This document shows positions 56,852 to 64,000 of a DNA stretch of 64,000 nucleotides, piece after piece. A program made the translations under genes and the position numbers. The notes below the pieces were generated by a model. It worked only from the letters and a program-made list of their open reading frames with translations, did no database searches and had not been told where the DNA came from. Every line of letters starts with the position of its first letter. The first letter of the stretch is position 1. This DNA comes from Acidobacteria subdivision 2 bacterium RH1 MAG20 (GTDB taxonomy: Bacteria > Acidobacteriota > Terriglobia > Terriglobales > Acidobacteriaceae). The stretch spans positions 23,439 to 87,438 of the forward strand of contig NFUO01000004.1 in NCBI GenBank assembly GCA_002197545.1, read 5' to 3'.

Positions 56852-57157
56852 CGTGTCTTCCTAAGCCTCAGCGATTATCAACTGCTTCACGCCAGGGAGG
56901 ATGCATATGCTGTGACTCGTCCGCCTCTCTTGCACATGTGCAATTCTCCAAAGCATCCTAGTCGATCTCGCAAACCAGATTTCTCTTATCATGTTTCTAA
57001 AGGTCGGCATTACGGTCAACCGGTCATGACCTTCGATCGCAATTTCACAAGGTACATGATGTAGACGTCTTAATCCTCACTTCATCTATTTCTCATTCGC
57101 AACGCAGATAAACACATTCAAAGCTGTGGCCATGTGCTGTGCGCAGCAGAGGTAGTG
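56852..57157. other. 306-bp gap before the acetolactate-synthase-like gene
   Basis: No gene, RNA motif or repeat that I recognise; it should hold the promoter for the downstream gene. Confidence 0.35.
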
Positions 57158-58981
57158 ATGAAAGATATAACAATCGTCGACAAATCTAGAGTAAACAATC
57201 TTCCAACTGCAGAGACCTTTGCGGAACATGATGCGCCAAGCAACAACGGAGATAGACGAAGCGTTAATGAGATCACTTGTTCGAAGAATGTATCATCCAT
57301 ATCAGCGACAACCTTACCTACCTCCAACTCCGCCCGAAAAGGATCTGAGATTTTTGTTCGTGCTCTTGAAAACGAAGGGGTAGACTACGTCTTCGGTGTC
57401 CCAGGTGAGGAAAATCTCGACTTGCTCGAATCTCTTCGCACTTCGAGCATCAAGTTAGTGGTGACACGGCACGAACAGGTCGCAGGCTTCATGGCAGCAA
57501 CCTACGGTCGCCTCACTGGCAAGCCGGGCGTTTGTCTAAGTACTCTTGGACCGGGTGCGACTAATCTTGTGACTGCCGCCGCCTATGCGTCGCTCGGTGG
57601 GATGCCAATGCTGATGATCACCGGACAAAAGCCCATTCTGCATAGCCGGCAGGCGAGATTTCAAATCATCGATACGGTTTCGATGATGCGCCCCATAACC
57701 AAATCCGCGAAGCAGGTACTCGGCGCCGGCAATATTCCCACCTTGGTACGCGATGCGTTTCGCGTGGCCAAGGCAGAGCGACCTGGGCCAGTTCATCTTG
57801 AGTTACCCGAAGATATTGCCGGACAAATGTCCGAGCATTCGGCGATCGTGCCGATCAGTCCAGTGTTTGCGCCTGTCGCCTCACAGGAGTCAATCGAGCG
57901 TGCGGCAGACATGATTGTTTCTTCACGTTGCCCATTGATTGTCATCGGTGGCGGAGCTAATCGCCCCGGACTCGCGTCCGGGCTCTCTGCCGCGATGCAT
58001 CGTTTGGCAATCCCGTTTCTCAATACGCAGATGGGTAAAGGTGCTGTCGGTGGAAACTCAGATCTATACCTTGGTACTGCTGCGCTTTCGGAGGGCGACT
58101 ATGTGCATCTGGCAATCGATCATGCTGATCTAATTATTGCAGTTGGTCACGACACGGTCGAAAAGCCGCCTTTTCTGATGGGATCTCGTGAATTTCAGGT
58201 GATTCATATTGATTTCAATGCCGCGGATATTGACCGGATTTATTTTCCACATCTTGAGGTCATTGGAGACATAGGGGACACTATGACCCGATTGGCTGAC
58301 GCATTGGAAGGCAAGCTCTCACTCGATTTCGGCTACTACCGGAAGGTACAGGTTTTGGTGCATGAGCATATTGTGAAAGGGGCCGATGATCCGCGCTATC
58401 CTGTAGCCCCCCAACGTTTGGTAGCCGCTACCCGCAAGGTGATGTCAGAAGATGGCATCCTCTGTCTGGACAATGGCATGTATAAGATATGGTTTGCGAG
58501 GAACTACCGTACCCAAACCTCTAATACAATTCTGCTTGACAATGCTCTGGCTACCATGGGCGCCGGTCTTCCTTCTGCAATGATGGCTGCATTGCTCTAC
58601 CCAGATAAACGCATTATGGCTGTCTGCGGCGACGGCGGCTTCATGATGAACTCACAAGATCTGGAGACCGCAATTCGCCTTAGCTTGAACATTGTTGTCC
58701 TGATTGTGGAAGATCATTGCTACGGTATGATCCGGTGGAAGCAGGAGGCAGAGGGATTCGAGGATTTTGGCCTTTCTTTCGAAAACCCCGATTTTGTCAA
58801 ATACGCCGAGGCCTATGGCGCACGCGGTACTCGTGTTACTGCGACCGAAGAACTGGAATCCAGTTTGGAGTCCGCGTTTCAAAAGGGTGGGGTTCATCTC
58901 GTCATCGTTCCAATTGACTATTCTGAAAATAGACGTGTCCTCATCGACGAGCTAAAGACAAAAAGTACTCAGTTGGATTAG
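57158..58981 (+). CDS. Acetolactate synthase-like TPP enzyme
   Basis: A 607-residue thiamin-diphosphate enzyme of the AlsS/IlvB group. The first 60 residues are a polar extension absent from most relatives. The PYR domain follows: ARKGSEIFVRALENEGVDYVFG, with the catalytic Glu in VTRHEQVAGFMAATYGRL. The middle domain has PLIVIGGGANRPG. The TPP motif GDGGFMMNSQDLETA ends with VLIVEDHCYGMIRW, where the common N-D-N reads E-D-H. ATG at 57158 follows AGAGG; an ATG at 57134 is in frame. It is 344 bp upstream of an aldehyde dehydrogenase gene on the same strand. A partner regulatory subunit is absent, so the product may be a catabolic ALS or a related lyase. Confidence 0.82.
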   Translation: MKDITIVDKSRVNNLPTAETFAEHDAPSNNGDRRSVNEITCSKNVSSISATTLPTSNSARKGSEIFVRALENEGVDYVFGVPGEENLDLLESLRTSSIKLVVTRHEQVAGFMAATYGRLTGKPGVCLSTLGPGATNLVTAAAYASLGGMPMLMITGQKPILHSRQARFQIIDTVSMMRPITKSAKQVLGAGNIPTLVRDAFRVAKAERPGPVHLELPEDIAGQMSEHSAIVPISPVFAPVASQESIERAADMIVSSRCPLIVIGGGANRPGLASGLSAAMHRLAIPFLNTQMGKGAVGGNSDLYLGTAALSEGDYVHLAIDHADLIIAVGHDTVEKPPFLMGSREFQVIHIDFNAADIDRIYFPHLEVIGDIGDTMTRLADALEGKLSLDFGYYRKVQVLVHEHIVKGADDPRYPVAPQRLVAATRKVMSEDGILCLDNGMYKIWFARNYRTQTSNTILLDNALATMGAGLPSAMMAALLYPDKRIMAVCGDGGFMMNSQDLETAIRLSLNIVVLIVEDHCYGMIRWKQEAEGFEDFGLSFENPDFVKYAEAYGARGTRVTATEELESSLESAFQKGGVHLVIVPIDYSENRRVLIDELKTKSTQLD

Positions 58982-59325
58982 GGCTAGAGACAGCTCTTTC
59001 TGCGGAACACACATGTTGGTCAACTACCTCCAGAAATAATAGATGAATGCGAATTGTTGATATGTTGTCCGTAAGTGAGCTATTCACTCGTCGCAGCGTG
59101 ACTTAGATTGCGGCTGTTATCTGGCGCTTCTATGAGCATGAACCATGCAGGCGACCCAATGCGTTTTCTGTAAACAGAGAGGATTCGGAATTGGAAATTG
59201 TGGCGATAGCAGGTTCAATCCACCGCATTGTCCAGAGCGCAGATGCTCAGTCATCTACGAATTGAAAAGCGAAAATGCACGACTCGATAGATCTCGCCCC
59301 AAGCTCTTGGCAGGAGGAACAGTAG
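58982..59325. other. 344-bp gap between ALS-like and ALDH genes
   Basis: No clear gene. A frame at 59145 reads MQATQCVFCKQRGFGIGNC and PPHCPERRC, rich in cysteine, but it runs into the aldehyde dehydrogenase start and has no ribosome site. The ribosome site AGGAGG for the next gene is at the right end. Confidence 0.35.
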
Positions 59326-60702
59326 ATGTTGGTAACCCAACCATATGACGGCGGAGTGATCGCAGATATTTCGCTGGATGATGCTGCAAGTGTAGAGCAG
59401 AAACTTGAGCGCGCCGCGCGATGTTTCGCGAATCGTCCAAGCTGGCTGCCTGCCTACAAGCGAATAGAGATATTGAAACGGCTCGCGTGCTTGGTCGAAT
59501 GTGAGTTCGATGATTTCGCGCTGCTCATCGCTCGTGAGGGCGGGAAGCCTTTAACCGATGCAAGGGTCGAGGTAGCGCGTGCAATCAAGGGGATTGAGAT
59601 TGCCGTTTCCGAACTTGAACATTTGGCAGGACACGAAATTCCGATGGGGTTAACGCCAGCATCCAAGGACTGCTGGGCCTTCACAACTAAAGAGCCGATC
59701 GGAGTGATAGTCGCGATCTCGGCTTTCAACCATCCCCTTAACCTGATCGTTCATCAAGTTGTTCCGGCGATTGCGGCTGGATGTCCTGTACTCATCAAAC
59801 CGGCTGCTACGACCCCGCTTAGTTGTCTTCGTTTTGTTGAACTTGTCTATCAGTCGGGGTTGCCAGAACCATGGTGTCAAGCAGTTATCGTCGAAGATGT
59901 CGAGCTAGCGGAGAGAGTTGTTATTGATCCGCGGGTGGCGTTTCTAAGCTTTATCGGATCAGCCAAGGTCGGATGGCATTTGCGGTCCAGGCTCCCGCCA
60001 GGGACGAGATGCGCGCTCGAACATGGCGGTGCGGCGCCAGTGATCGTCGATCGGTCGGCGGACCTTGATGGCATCGTCGAGTCTTTGGTCAAAGGCGGCT
60101 ACTACCATGCTGGACAAGTCTGTGTCTCTGTGCAGCGAATTTTCGTCCATAACGACATCAAAGAAAGCTTTGTAGCTCGATTCACAGAACGGGTTCAGAG
60201 ACTAAGAGTTGGCGATCCCACCTTATCTGAGACCGAAGTTGGCCCGCTGATCCTGCCCAAGGAAGTCAACCGGGTTGATGACTGGGTCCTCGAAGCGGTA
60301 AACAGCGGTGGCCAACTGATGACTGGAGGCGAGCCTCTCAGCAGTCGAATCTATCGTCCGACTGTCATCGTGGATCCCCCGTCTACAGCTCATGTGTCTC
60401 AGGAAGAAATTTTTGGCCCGGTCACCTGCGTTTATGGTTATAGCGATATGGGCGACGCTATCGCTCGAGCCAATAGCCTGCCTGCAGGTTTCCAGGCGTC
60501 CATTTTTGCTCGCGACATAGACGCTGCATTGACTGCGGCCAAACTGCTCGACGCATCCGCTGTGATGGTCAACAACCATTCGGCATTCCGAACTGATTGG
60601 ATGCCATTTGCCGGACGTCGCCAATCGGGACTCGGCATCGGCGGTATTCCCTATACCATGCGTGACATGACGCAGGACAAAATGATTGTTCTGAAGCTTT
60701 GA
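59326..60702 (+). CDS. NAD(P)-dependent aldehyde dehydrogenase
   Basis: A 458-residue single-domain ALDH. PIGVIVAISAFNHPLNLIVHQ and GCPVLIKPA form the NAD site; the general-base Glu is in ALEHGGAAPVIV; the catalytic Cys is in GYYHAGQVCVSVQRIFV; EEIFGPVTCVYGY follows. It resembles the subgroup that includes succinate-semialdehyde, lactaldehyde and phosphonoacetaldehyde dehydrogenases, so the substrate is open. AGGAGG eight bases before the ATG at 59326 sets the start. The ALS-like gene upstream and the dehydrogenase relic downstream suggest a small catabolic locus. Confidence 0.9.
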   Translation: MLVTQPYDGGVIADISLDDAASVEQKLERAARCFANRPSWLPAYKRIEILKRLACLVECEFDDFALLIAREGGKPLTDARVEVARAIKGIEIAVSELEHLAGHEIPMGLTPASKDCWAFTTKEPIGVIVAISAFNHPLNLIVHQVVPAIAAGCPVLIKPAATTPLSCLRFVELVYQSGLPEPWCQAVIVEDVELAERVVIDPRVAFLSFIGSAKVGWHLRSRLPPGTRCALEHGGAAPVIVDRSADLDGIVESLVKGGYYHAGQVCVSVQRIFVHNDIKESFVARFTERVQRLRVGDPTLSETEVGPLILPKEVNRVDDWVLEAVNSGGQLMTGGEPLSSRIYRPTVIVDPPSTAHVSQEEIFGPVTCVYGYSDMGDAIARANSLPAGFQASIFARDIDAALTAAKLLDASAVMVNNHSAFRTDWMPFAGRRQSGLGIGGIPYTMRDMTQDKMIVLKL

Positions 60703-60764
60703 GGATTGGGTGACAATCCTACATATCTATGAGCACTTGAACTAAACACCTCGACCCAAGACTC

Positions 60765-60953
60765 ATTGCAGTGTGTAGTAATGAGCGTTTTGTAGCGGCC
60801 GGTATCTCCAATGGGCCGGAGGCCGCTGACAAACTGCAACTGGCGCTTGAAACTGTCTATTGTCAGAAGACCATGTTGACGCGTGATGTGGGCGGTTCTG
60901 CTGGCACAAAAGCATTTGCTGATGCTGTGATTGCGGCGTTGCAGAAGGCTTAA
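60765..60953 (+). pseudogene. C-terminal fragment of isocitrate/isopropylmalate dehydrogenase family gene
   Basis: A frame ending at 60951-60953 reads EAADKLQLALETVYCQKTML, then TRDVGGSAGTKAFADAVIAALQKA. The LTRDVGGSAGT block is the C-terminal signature of the isocitrate, isopropylmalate and tartrate dehydrogenase family. Nothing upstream matches, so only the last 50-60 residues remain. A start codon at 60771 is accidental. It lies 62 bp past the aldehyde dehydrogenase stop, on the same strand. Confidence 0.7.
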
Positions 60954-61005
60954 CTCAAGGGCTGCTTTACAAGCAGTTGCGAAGAATCGAATCACAGCCC
61001 TTGAG
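60954..61005. terminator. 11-bp inverted repeat between convergent ends
   Basis: CTCAAGGGCTG (60954-60964) and CAGCCCTTGAG (60995-61005) are a perfect inverted repeat; a second, smaller stem CTGCTT/AAGCAG lies at the left arm. It begins directly after the stop of the dehydrogenase relic and ends 27 bp before the convergent gene's stop. It probably terminates transcription from both sides. Confidence 0.6.
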
Positions 61006-61031
61006 TATCCCCACACCGCTCTCGATATGAG

Positions 61032-61565
61032 CTATTCGACAGGATCGAAGAGCGTTTGCGCCGTCGGAAGCTGCGCTTTCATCTCATTGGCAATATCTGT
61101 CGCAATCTTAGCCATCGCAGCTTTATCGTCCCCGGACTTGTAATTAAAAACCACGCCAAGTGCGCCGATGGTTTTGCCGGACTGGTCCTGAAGGATAATT
61201 TCGGCTTCGAAGTGTTTACCTGTGGCATCGACTTCCAGATTGGGCTTACCTGTATGAATACAGCGCATATCATCCTCGTCTCCGAGTTTGCCGATGCGGC
61301 CAAAGTTGGAAGCGACGATCACATTCTTGTGGCCAGGAGCTGCGGCATGGATCGCGATCAGGATGACTTCAGGGTGTTTGGCAAGGGCTTCATCTACAAG
61401 CTTCTGAGCAAAAGGTGCAGGTTTGGTATAAGTAGCGTCCATTTCTTTTGGTTGAACTTTACGCATCCCTTTGACGGCTTCCTCGCGCGTTTGCTGCGCG
61501 ATGGCCGGATTGGAGCAGGCAACCGCCATCGTTGCCATGCAGAGAATGATTCCTACAGTTTTCAT
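61032..61565 (-). CDS. Exported hypothetical protein
   Basis: A 177-residue protein with a signal peptide (TVGIILCMATMAVACSNPAIAQQ). The mature part has LVDEALAKHPEVILIAIHAA, HKNVIVASNFGRIGKLGDEDDM, LEVDATGKHFEAEIILQDQSG and IGALGVVFNYKSGDDKAAM, a pattern of alternating strands and a helix like small extracellular sensor (Cache/PAS-like) domains. I cannot name the family. It is probably periplasmic; alternatively a lipoprotein is conceivable because of the MAVACS motif, but cleavage after AIAQ looks more likely. Confidence 0.7.
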   Translation of the reverse strand: MKTVGIILCMATMAVACSNPAIAQQTREEAVKGMRKVQPKEMDATYTKPAPFAQKLVDEALAKHPEVILIAIHAAAPGHKNVIVASNFGRIGKLGDEDDMRCIHTGKPNLEVDATGKHFEAEIILQDQSGKTIGALGVVFNYKSGDDKAAMAKIATDIANEMKAQLPTAQTLFDPVE

Positions 61566-62224
61566 GATTTACCCTCGGTATCTTTCTAAAAGAGTTGATG
61601 ATTCTGAGATTTCTACCGGGGCCGGCCTTTTCGTAGTTTGCATAGCGCCCGAGATCCTCTGGTCAAGAATCCTTGATATACATGAGGTAAAGCTGAATCG
61701 AAAATAAAATTAGCTTCATTCTGGGAGAGAACCTGTTGTTGCTGTGTCCTGCCGGTATAGGCTCTGTCCCCATCCATGGCGGGCTCTATAACTGAAACGC
61801 TTTGGATACTCTCCTCACAGCTTAGTTAACCTCGAAGACATCCGCTTGACCTGGGGTTTGTGGATAGTCTAGGTTTCATTGTTTGCCCTTAGTGGCGGAA
61901 AATCGGGAGGTACGAGATTGAGGTGTAGCGTCTTGCAGTTCTGTCGTCATCGCACTTTCTGTTAATGGGTAAAGGAGACGGCCTGATATCCATCGCGACT
62001 AATGTGGGCACAACTCAACATAGTGAAGTATCGAGGAAAGGAACTACTACGGAAATCTTCAAAGCAGCCGGGCGGGGTCGCAGCAAATCTGCCGAGAGTC
62101 AATTGGAGTGATTATCGATGTGTGGTTACATCTCCCATATTTTCATATATCTGTGCGGAAGGCATTGGCTTGTATGGTCCTTTCATACTGTAGATAAAAG
62201 GCAATTCCAAGGCATACATTATGT
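61566..62224. other. Gene-poor 0.65-kb stretch upstream of vapBC
   Basis: No gene I can support. A 63-codon frame from 62002 reads MWAQLNIVKYRGKELLRKSS, without family match or ribosome site. The right end carries the presumed vapBC promoter. Confidence 0.35.
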
Positions 62225-62243
62225 CATCATTTGATGCTAATAT
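62225..62243 (+). promoter_or_regulatory. Probable vapBC promoter and operator
   Basis: CATCATTTGATG (62225-62236) is a perfect 5-2-5 palindrome directly followed by TAATAT (62238-62243), a good -10 element. Position and symmetry fit autoregulation by the VapBC complex. The vapB start is 25 bp downstream. Confidence 0.4.
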
Positions 62244-62267
62244 ATGTGCTAGCCCTTGGAGGGCCCT

Positions 62268-62462
62268 ATGCGAACCACGCTTGCACTCGACGATGCATTG
62301 CTCGCCAAAGCGATCTCTTTTACCGGCCTCAATGAAAAATCCGTACTCATTCGCGAAGCGCTCAAGGCGCTCATCGAACGTGAAAGCGCACGGCGACTCG
62401 CCAGTCTTGGCGGCAGTGAGCCAGCGTTGACCCAGATTCCCCGGCGGCGTGCGGCAAAATGA
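62268..62462 (+). CDS. vapB: VapB-type antitoxin
   Basis: A 64-residue antitoxin of a type II system. RTTLALDDALLAKAISFTGL forms a ribbon-helix-helix DNA-binding N-terminus as in the VapB/DUF2191 group; KSVLIREALKALIERESARR continues the helix; the C-terminal part would wrap the toxin. The start ATG at 62268 follows GGAGGG; a TTG at 62256 is in frame but less suitable. It overlaps the toxin by four bases. Confidence 0.9.
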   Translation: MRTTLALDDALLAKAISFTGLNEKSVLIREALKALIERESARRLASLGGSEPALTQIPRRRAAK

Positions 62463-62830
62463 TTCTGGTTGATACGTCAGTATGGATCGATCACCTGCGT
62501 AAGGGGGATGCTGCTTTGAGAAAGTTGCTCGATAACGGGCAAGTTCTTTCTCACCCTTTTGTCATTGGCGAATTGGCGATGGGTAGCCTAAAGCAACGGG
62601 ACGTCGTTTTGAGTGCATTGCAGGATCTACCCAAAGCGACAATTGCTCATGATGACGAGGTTTTGCTTTTTACCTCCAGCAGAGCATTGTTTGGGTTGGG
62701 GATTGGCTACATCGATGCCCATCTGTTGGCTGCGGTCCAGATGACCCCCGGGGCGTTTCTGTGGACGCGAGATAAGCGTTTGTCCGAAATCGCAGCGAAG
62801 CTCTCCCACACGTTTAGTCCGATATCGTGA
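62459..62830 (+). CDS. vapC: VapC PIN-domain ribonuclease toxin
   Basis: A 123-residue PIN-domain nuclease. The four acidic residues of the active site are visible: Asp5 in ILVDTSVWIDHL, Glu38 in FVIGELAMGSL, Asp86 in IGYIDAHLLAA and Asp105 in LWTRDKRL. Homologues cleave tRNA or rRNA and are neutralised by VapB. It overlaps vapB by four bases (ATGA). All catalytic residues are in place, so the toxin looks functional. Confidence 0.95.
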   Translation: MILVDTSVWIDHLRKGDAALRKLLDNGQVLSHPFVIGELAMGSLKQRDVVLSALQDLPKATIAHDDEVLLFTSSRALFGLGIGYIDAHLLAAVQMTPGAFLWTRDKRLSEIAAKLSHTFSPIS

Positions 62831-63880
62831 CGGGGTGGCGGACCTCTCCTGGCTGCTTGGAAGGACTGGCTGGGAGCTCTGGTTGAATTGGGGGACTGGG
62901 TATAAGAGGTACGGAGGCGCTCTGGAAGAAAAGTGAAGAGCTGGTGGGGGAGCCCTTCTAAAGATCAGACTTCAAAGGCATGGAGACAATCAGAGTTGGA
63001 TCTTCAAGCGTACGGATGACAGCATTGCAGACTTGTCATGCTTGCTCTCGAGCGTAGACAGGAGGAGGTTCGGATTAGATATATATATGCAGGCTAAGTT
63101 TAATGATTAGAAGTCGACATATCGTTACCATGGTCTGACCTTTGTCCTTGTACGGCAGAGGTTTTGCGGGAAAATCCGTAGTTAGTTGCGGTCGAAGGTG
63201 CTGAAAAGGGTGCTGAGATTGCTCAACGGTAACAGGTCAACGCATCGGTAAACAAAAGCCCACTGGTCGTTACCGATCCGGAGGCAGCATCGCAGTTCTC
63301 GCTTCAAATTGTGCTTTCTCCCTCTCATCTCATCGGGGAAATGACGTTAAACGGCTCCGCACCGAGCTCTTGGGGTATTGGTAATCACCCTCTGGACGAC
63401 TGGGCTTCATTTGTTGACCGTTTGCCGCGAGAACCACTTTAGCCTTAAGTCCGTCGGGGTTGTTGAAGGACTCACCCAATTTAAATGCCGGGCTTCTCTT
63501 GCCCAGCGTGCCACCGTCGGCAAGTATTTGCCTGTGTATCTAACTTCCAGCGCAAGCAACCGCAAAATCGCATCTCCGAGATGACGGAGTAGGGAATGTA
63601 CTTCGAACAGTTCTTCGTGGGTAGGCAAATGGATCATTCCCTTGCGGAAAGCCGGCGGGCAAGGTGGTGGTGATGAACTCGGACGACGGCAAGGTGATCG
63701 GCACGCAGTATGCTCCGATGCGGACGGACCAGGTGCTGTATGACACGGCCGCGCACCGGCTGTATGTGCCAGGCGGGCAGCGGGTTTTCTTGTGTGATGG
63801 CTTCTGGGCAGGAGAAAGTAAGACCAGCGGGGTCCTTCGCGTGCTCAGGAAGAGAATGTCTTGAGGATTACGTGTGCGGT
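62831..63880. other. 1.05-kb degenerate stretch with protein relics
   Basis: No intact gene. Several unconnected frames exist, such as a minus-strand frame at 63407-63637 that reads HEELFEVHSLLRHLGDAILR, but none has a family match or ribosome site. The right end (from about 63650) holds the beta-propeller relic listed separately. AT/GC composition and broken frames suggest remains of older insertions. Confidence 0.4.
63650..63800 (+). pseudogene. Fragment of a YVTN/YncE-type beta-propeller protein
   Basis: One frame reads VVVMNSDDGKVIGTQYAPM, then QVLYDTAAHRLYVPGGQRVF, which looks like one blade of the YVTN/YncE-type surface beta-propellers (..DGKVIATLPIG...D..AYD....LYV..GDGTV..). The matches stop on both sides and no start or signal is present. 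It is a relic. Confidence 0.45.
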
Positions 63881-64000
63881 CTATTGCTGGGGGATCAGGA
63901 ATAACAAGGACACGCCGAAGACTACTGCGGAGACGGCGAAGGTGACGACCATGAACCCCATCATGCGGCGCATCTTGATGCCGGCGATGGCGAGGATTGG
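63881..64000 (-). CDS. C-terminus of a membrane transporter, cut by window edge
   Basis: Reading from the window edge to TAG at 63881, the last 39 codons end in a hydrophobic helix: PILAIAGIKMRRMMGFMVVT then FAVSAVVFGVSLLFLIPQQ. The shape (AGIKxRxMMGF, then a final membrane span) resembles the C-terminus of short-chain fatty acid transporters of the AtoE type. The rest lies outside, so the identification is tentative. Confidence 0.45.
   Translation of the reverse strand, partial: PILAIAGIKMRRMMGFMVVTFAVSAVVFGVSLLFLIPQQ

Noticed and set aside
59145..59348. Cysteine-rich 67-codon frame before the aldehyde dehydrogenase
   Set aside because: It overlaps the start of a well-supported gene, has no ribosome site and no recognisable zinc-finger spacing.
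62002..62193. 63-codon frame upstream of vapBC
   Set aside because: No ribosome site, family match or conserved feature; chance length in this composition.

Overview
The window looks like chromosomal DNA of an acidobacterium, probably class Terriglobia (Edaphobacter/Granulicella/Terriglobus type). The grounds are three Oar-type TonB-dependent outer-membrane proteins with an N-terminal carboxypeptidase-regulatory-like domain, a Gram-negative envelope gene set (RND pump, TolC, MlaF-like ATPase), a Ccm cytochrome c maturation system, a Bacillus-type three-subunit succinate dehydrogenase and fairly high GC. This placement is inference from gene content; no rRNA gene is present to confirm it.

Layout. 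1-4.5 kb: a ChbG/HpnK-type deacetylase cut by the window edge, a decayed ribokinase tail, then deoC and a two-domain ALDH16-type aldehyde dehydrogenase (deoxyribose-5-phosphate to acetaldehyde to acetate). 4.7 kb: tRNA-Val(UAC). 5-11.3 kb: small membrane protein and an RND efflux operon (adaptor, pump, TolC-like channel). 11.4-15.6 kb (minus): succinate dehydrogenase operon sdhC-membrane protein-sdhA-small membrane protein-sdhB, followed by rdgB. 16.4-21.6 kb: flagellar block, flbD-motA-motB on the minus strand and fliC-fliD-fliS on the plus strand, with two divergent sigma-28-like promoters between them. 21.6-23.8 kb: ABC exporter and a frataxin. 24.1-27.4 kb (minus): ccmE-ccmA-ybaK-ccmB-ccmC-ccmD. 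27.5-39.8 kb: ordinary metabolic genes (thiC, acyl-CoA dehydrogenase, DUF488, cupin, M20 peptidase, mobA, MlaF-like ATPase, exopolysaccharide initiating transferase, NAD synthetase, DsbA-like protein).

From about 39.8 kb to the end the window becomes accessory: long, AT-richer intergenic DNA, three large Oar-like receptors (one beside a GH28 polygalacturonase-like enzyme, one in a probable operon with a PstS-like binding protein), an acetolactate-synthase-like/aldehyde dehydrogenase pair, a VapBC toxin-antitoxin module and many decayed fragments (DUF1080 hydrolase fused to an IS5-type transposase fragment, a dehydrogenase tail, a beta-propeller fragment, an Oar signal-peptide fragment).

I did not find a clearly novel multi-gene system. 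The observations most worth a second look are the CxxxY variant of CcmE inside an operon that also carries a YbaK tRNA-editing gene, the extra small membrane ORFs inside the sdh operon, the Oar-PstS pair, the divergent flagellar promoters, and the ALS/ALDH locus with its dehydrogenase remnant. No CRISPR array and no rRNA gene were seen.
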